14,510 nt of DNA from Campylobacterales bacterium (lineage in GTDB: Bacteria > Campylobacterota > Campylobacteria > Campylobacterales > Arcobacteraceae): contig JAIELU010000049.1 in the NCBI GenBank assembly GCA_019752775.1, forward strand, positions 1 to 14,510. The letters are read 5' to 3'. Both the position numbers and the translations under genes were made by a program. Below, one piece after another: positions 14,355-14,510 of this stretch. Under the pieces are notes generated by a model. The model was not told where the DNA came from. It saw nothing but the letters and a program-made list of their open reading frames with translations, and did not search any database. The stretch's first letter is position 1. Each line of letters opens with the position of its first letter.

Positions 14355-14510
14355 ATGATAAAATTTAATGACTACTTTAATGATTGGCTTTATGGTCAAG
14401 ATGCTTATTATTCAAACTACAAACAAATAGGAAAAGATGGGGATTTTTTCACTTCTGTTTCAACTTCATCTTTTTTTGGTGGATCAATTGCTAAAAAAAT
14501 AATTGCTTCT
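14355..14510 (+). CDS. MidA-like SAM-dependent methyltransferase, N-terminal 52 residues (runs off the window)
   Basis: Only the first 52 codons are present; the frame is open to the window edge. The start MIKFNDYFNDWLYGQDAYYS and the following GKDGDFFTSVSTSSFFGGSI fit the N-terminus of the DUF185/MidA family (LYD-GYY, IG--GDFYTSVS, FG-xLA). Characterised members are SAM-dependent protein arginine methyltransferases needed for assembly of respiratory complex I in mitochondria (NDUFAF7); the bacterial substrate is not established. The ATG at 14355 is preceded by a -10 box and no ribosome binding site. The SAM-binding motif itself lies beyond the window, so the call rests on the N-terminal motif only. 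Confidence 0.7.
   Translation, partial: MIKFNDYFNDWLYGQDAYYSNYKQIGKDGDFFTSVSTSSFFGGSIAKKIIAS

Overview
The window looks like chromosomal DNA from an Arcobacter-type member of the Campylobacterota. This is inferred from the very AT-rich composition, the extended -10 promoters of the gnTAnaaT type with T-rich upstream DNA, and the gene set: CZB chemoreceptor, short PabB/PabC pair, MidA-type methyltransferase, glycine-zipper OmpA lipoprotein. No rRNA, tRNA, CRISPR array or insertion sequence was seen.

Layout. At 1-1660 lies a cytosolic CZB-type chemoreceptor whose 5' end is interrupted by stop codons. It converges on a small minus-strand gene (1683-2117) that I read tentatively as an SspB-like ClpXP adaptor, with a shared terminator between them. 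That small gene is divergent from a secreted LapG-type cysteine protease (2158-2796); the two start sites are 40 bp apart and appear to share one -10 box. Next is a tight minus-strand operon pyrB-pabB-pabC (5216 down to 2778): pyrimidine synthesis plus the two steps from chorismate to p-aminobenzoate. pyrB is divergent from argD (5349-6548), followed by a membrane hybrid-type histidine kinase with a dCache sensor and a decayed receiver domain (start at 6600 or 6606, to 9128). A 243-bp stretch with broken coding remnants follows. At 9372-11963 lies the most unusual gene, an LRR-Roc-COR-TIR (Roco family) protein. A bidirectional terminator separates it from pyruvate kinase (minus strand, real start 13450). 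The right end holds an OmpA-family lipoprotein and the first 52 codons of a MidA-like methyltransferase.

Most genes are housekeeping: arginine, pyrimidine, folate and glycolysis. The accessory elements are the Roco-TIR gene and the degraded DNA before it, the truncated chemoreceptor, and possibly the kinase. The Roco-TIR protein has the parts expected of a bacterial immune sensor: a recognition scaffold, a GTPase switch and a TIR effector. Its TIR part is preceded by its own well-spaced ribosome binding site and ATG inside the same frame, so the locus may make both the full protein and a free 174-residue TIR protein. This is the best candidate here for an undescribed system. Its defence role is inferred from domain composition only; no other defence genes are visible in the window.
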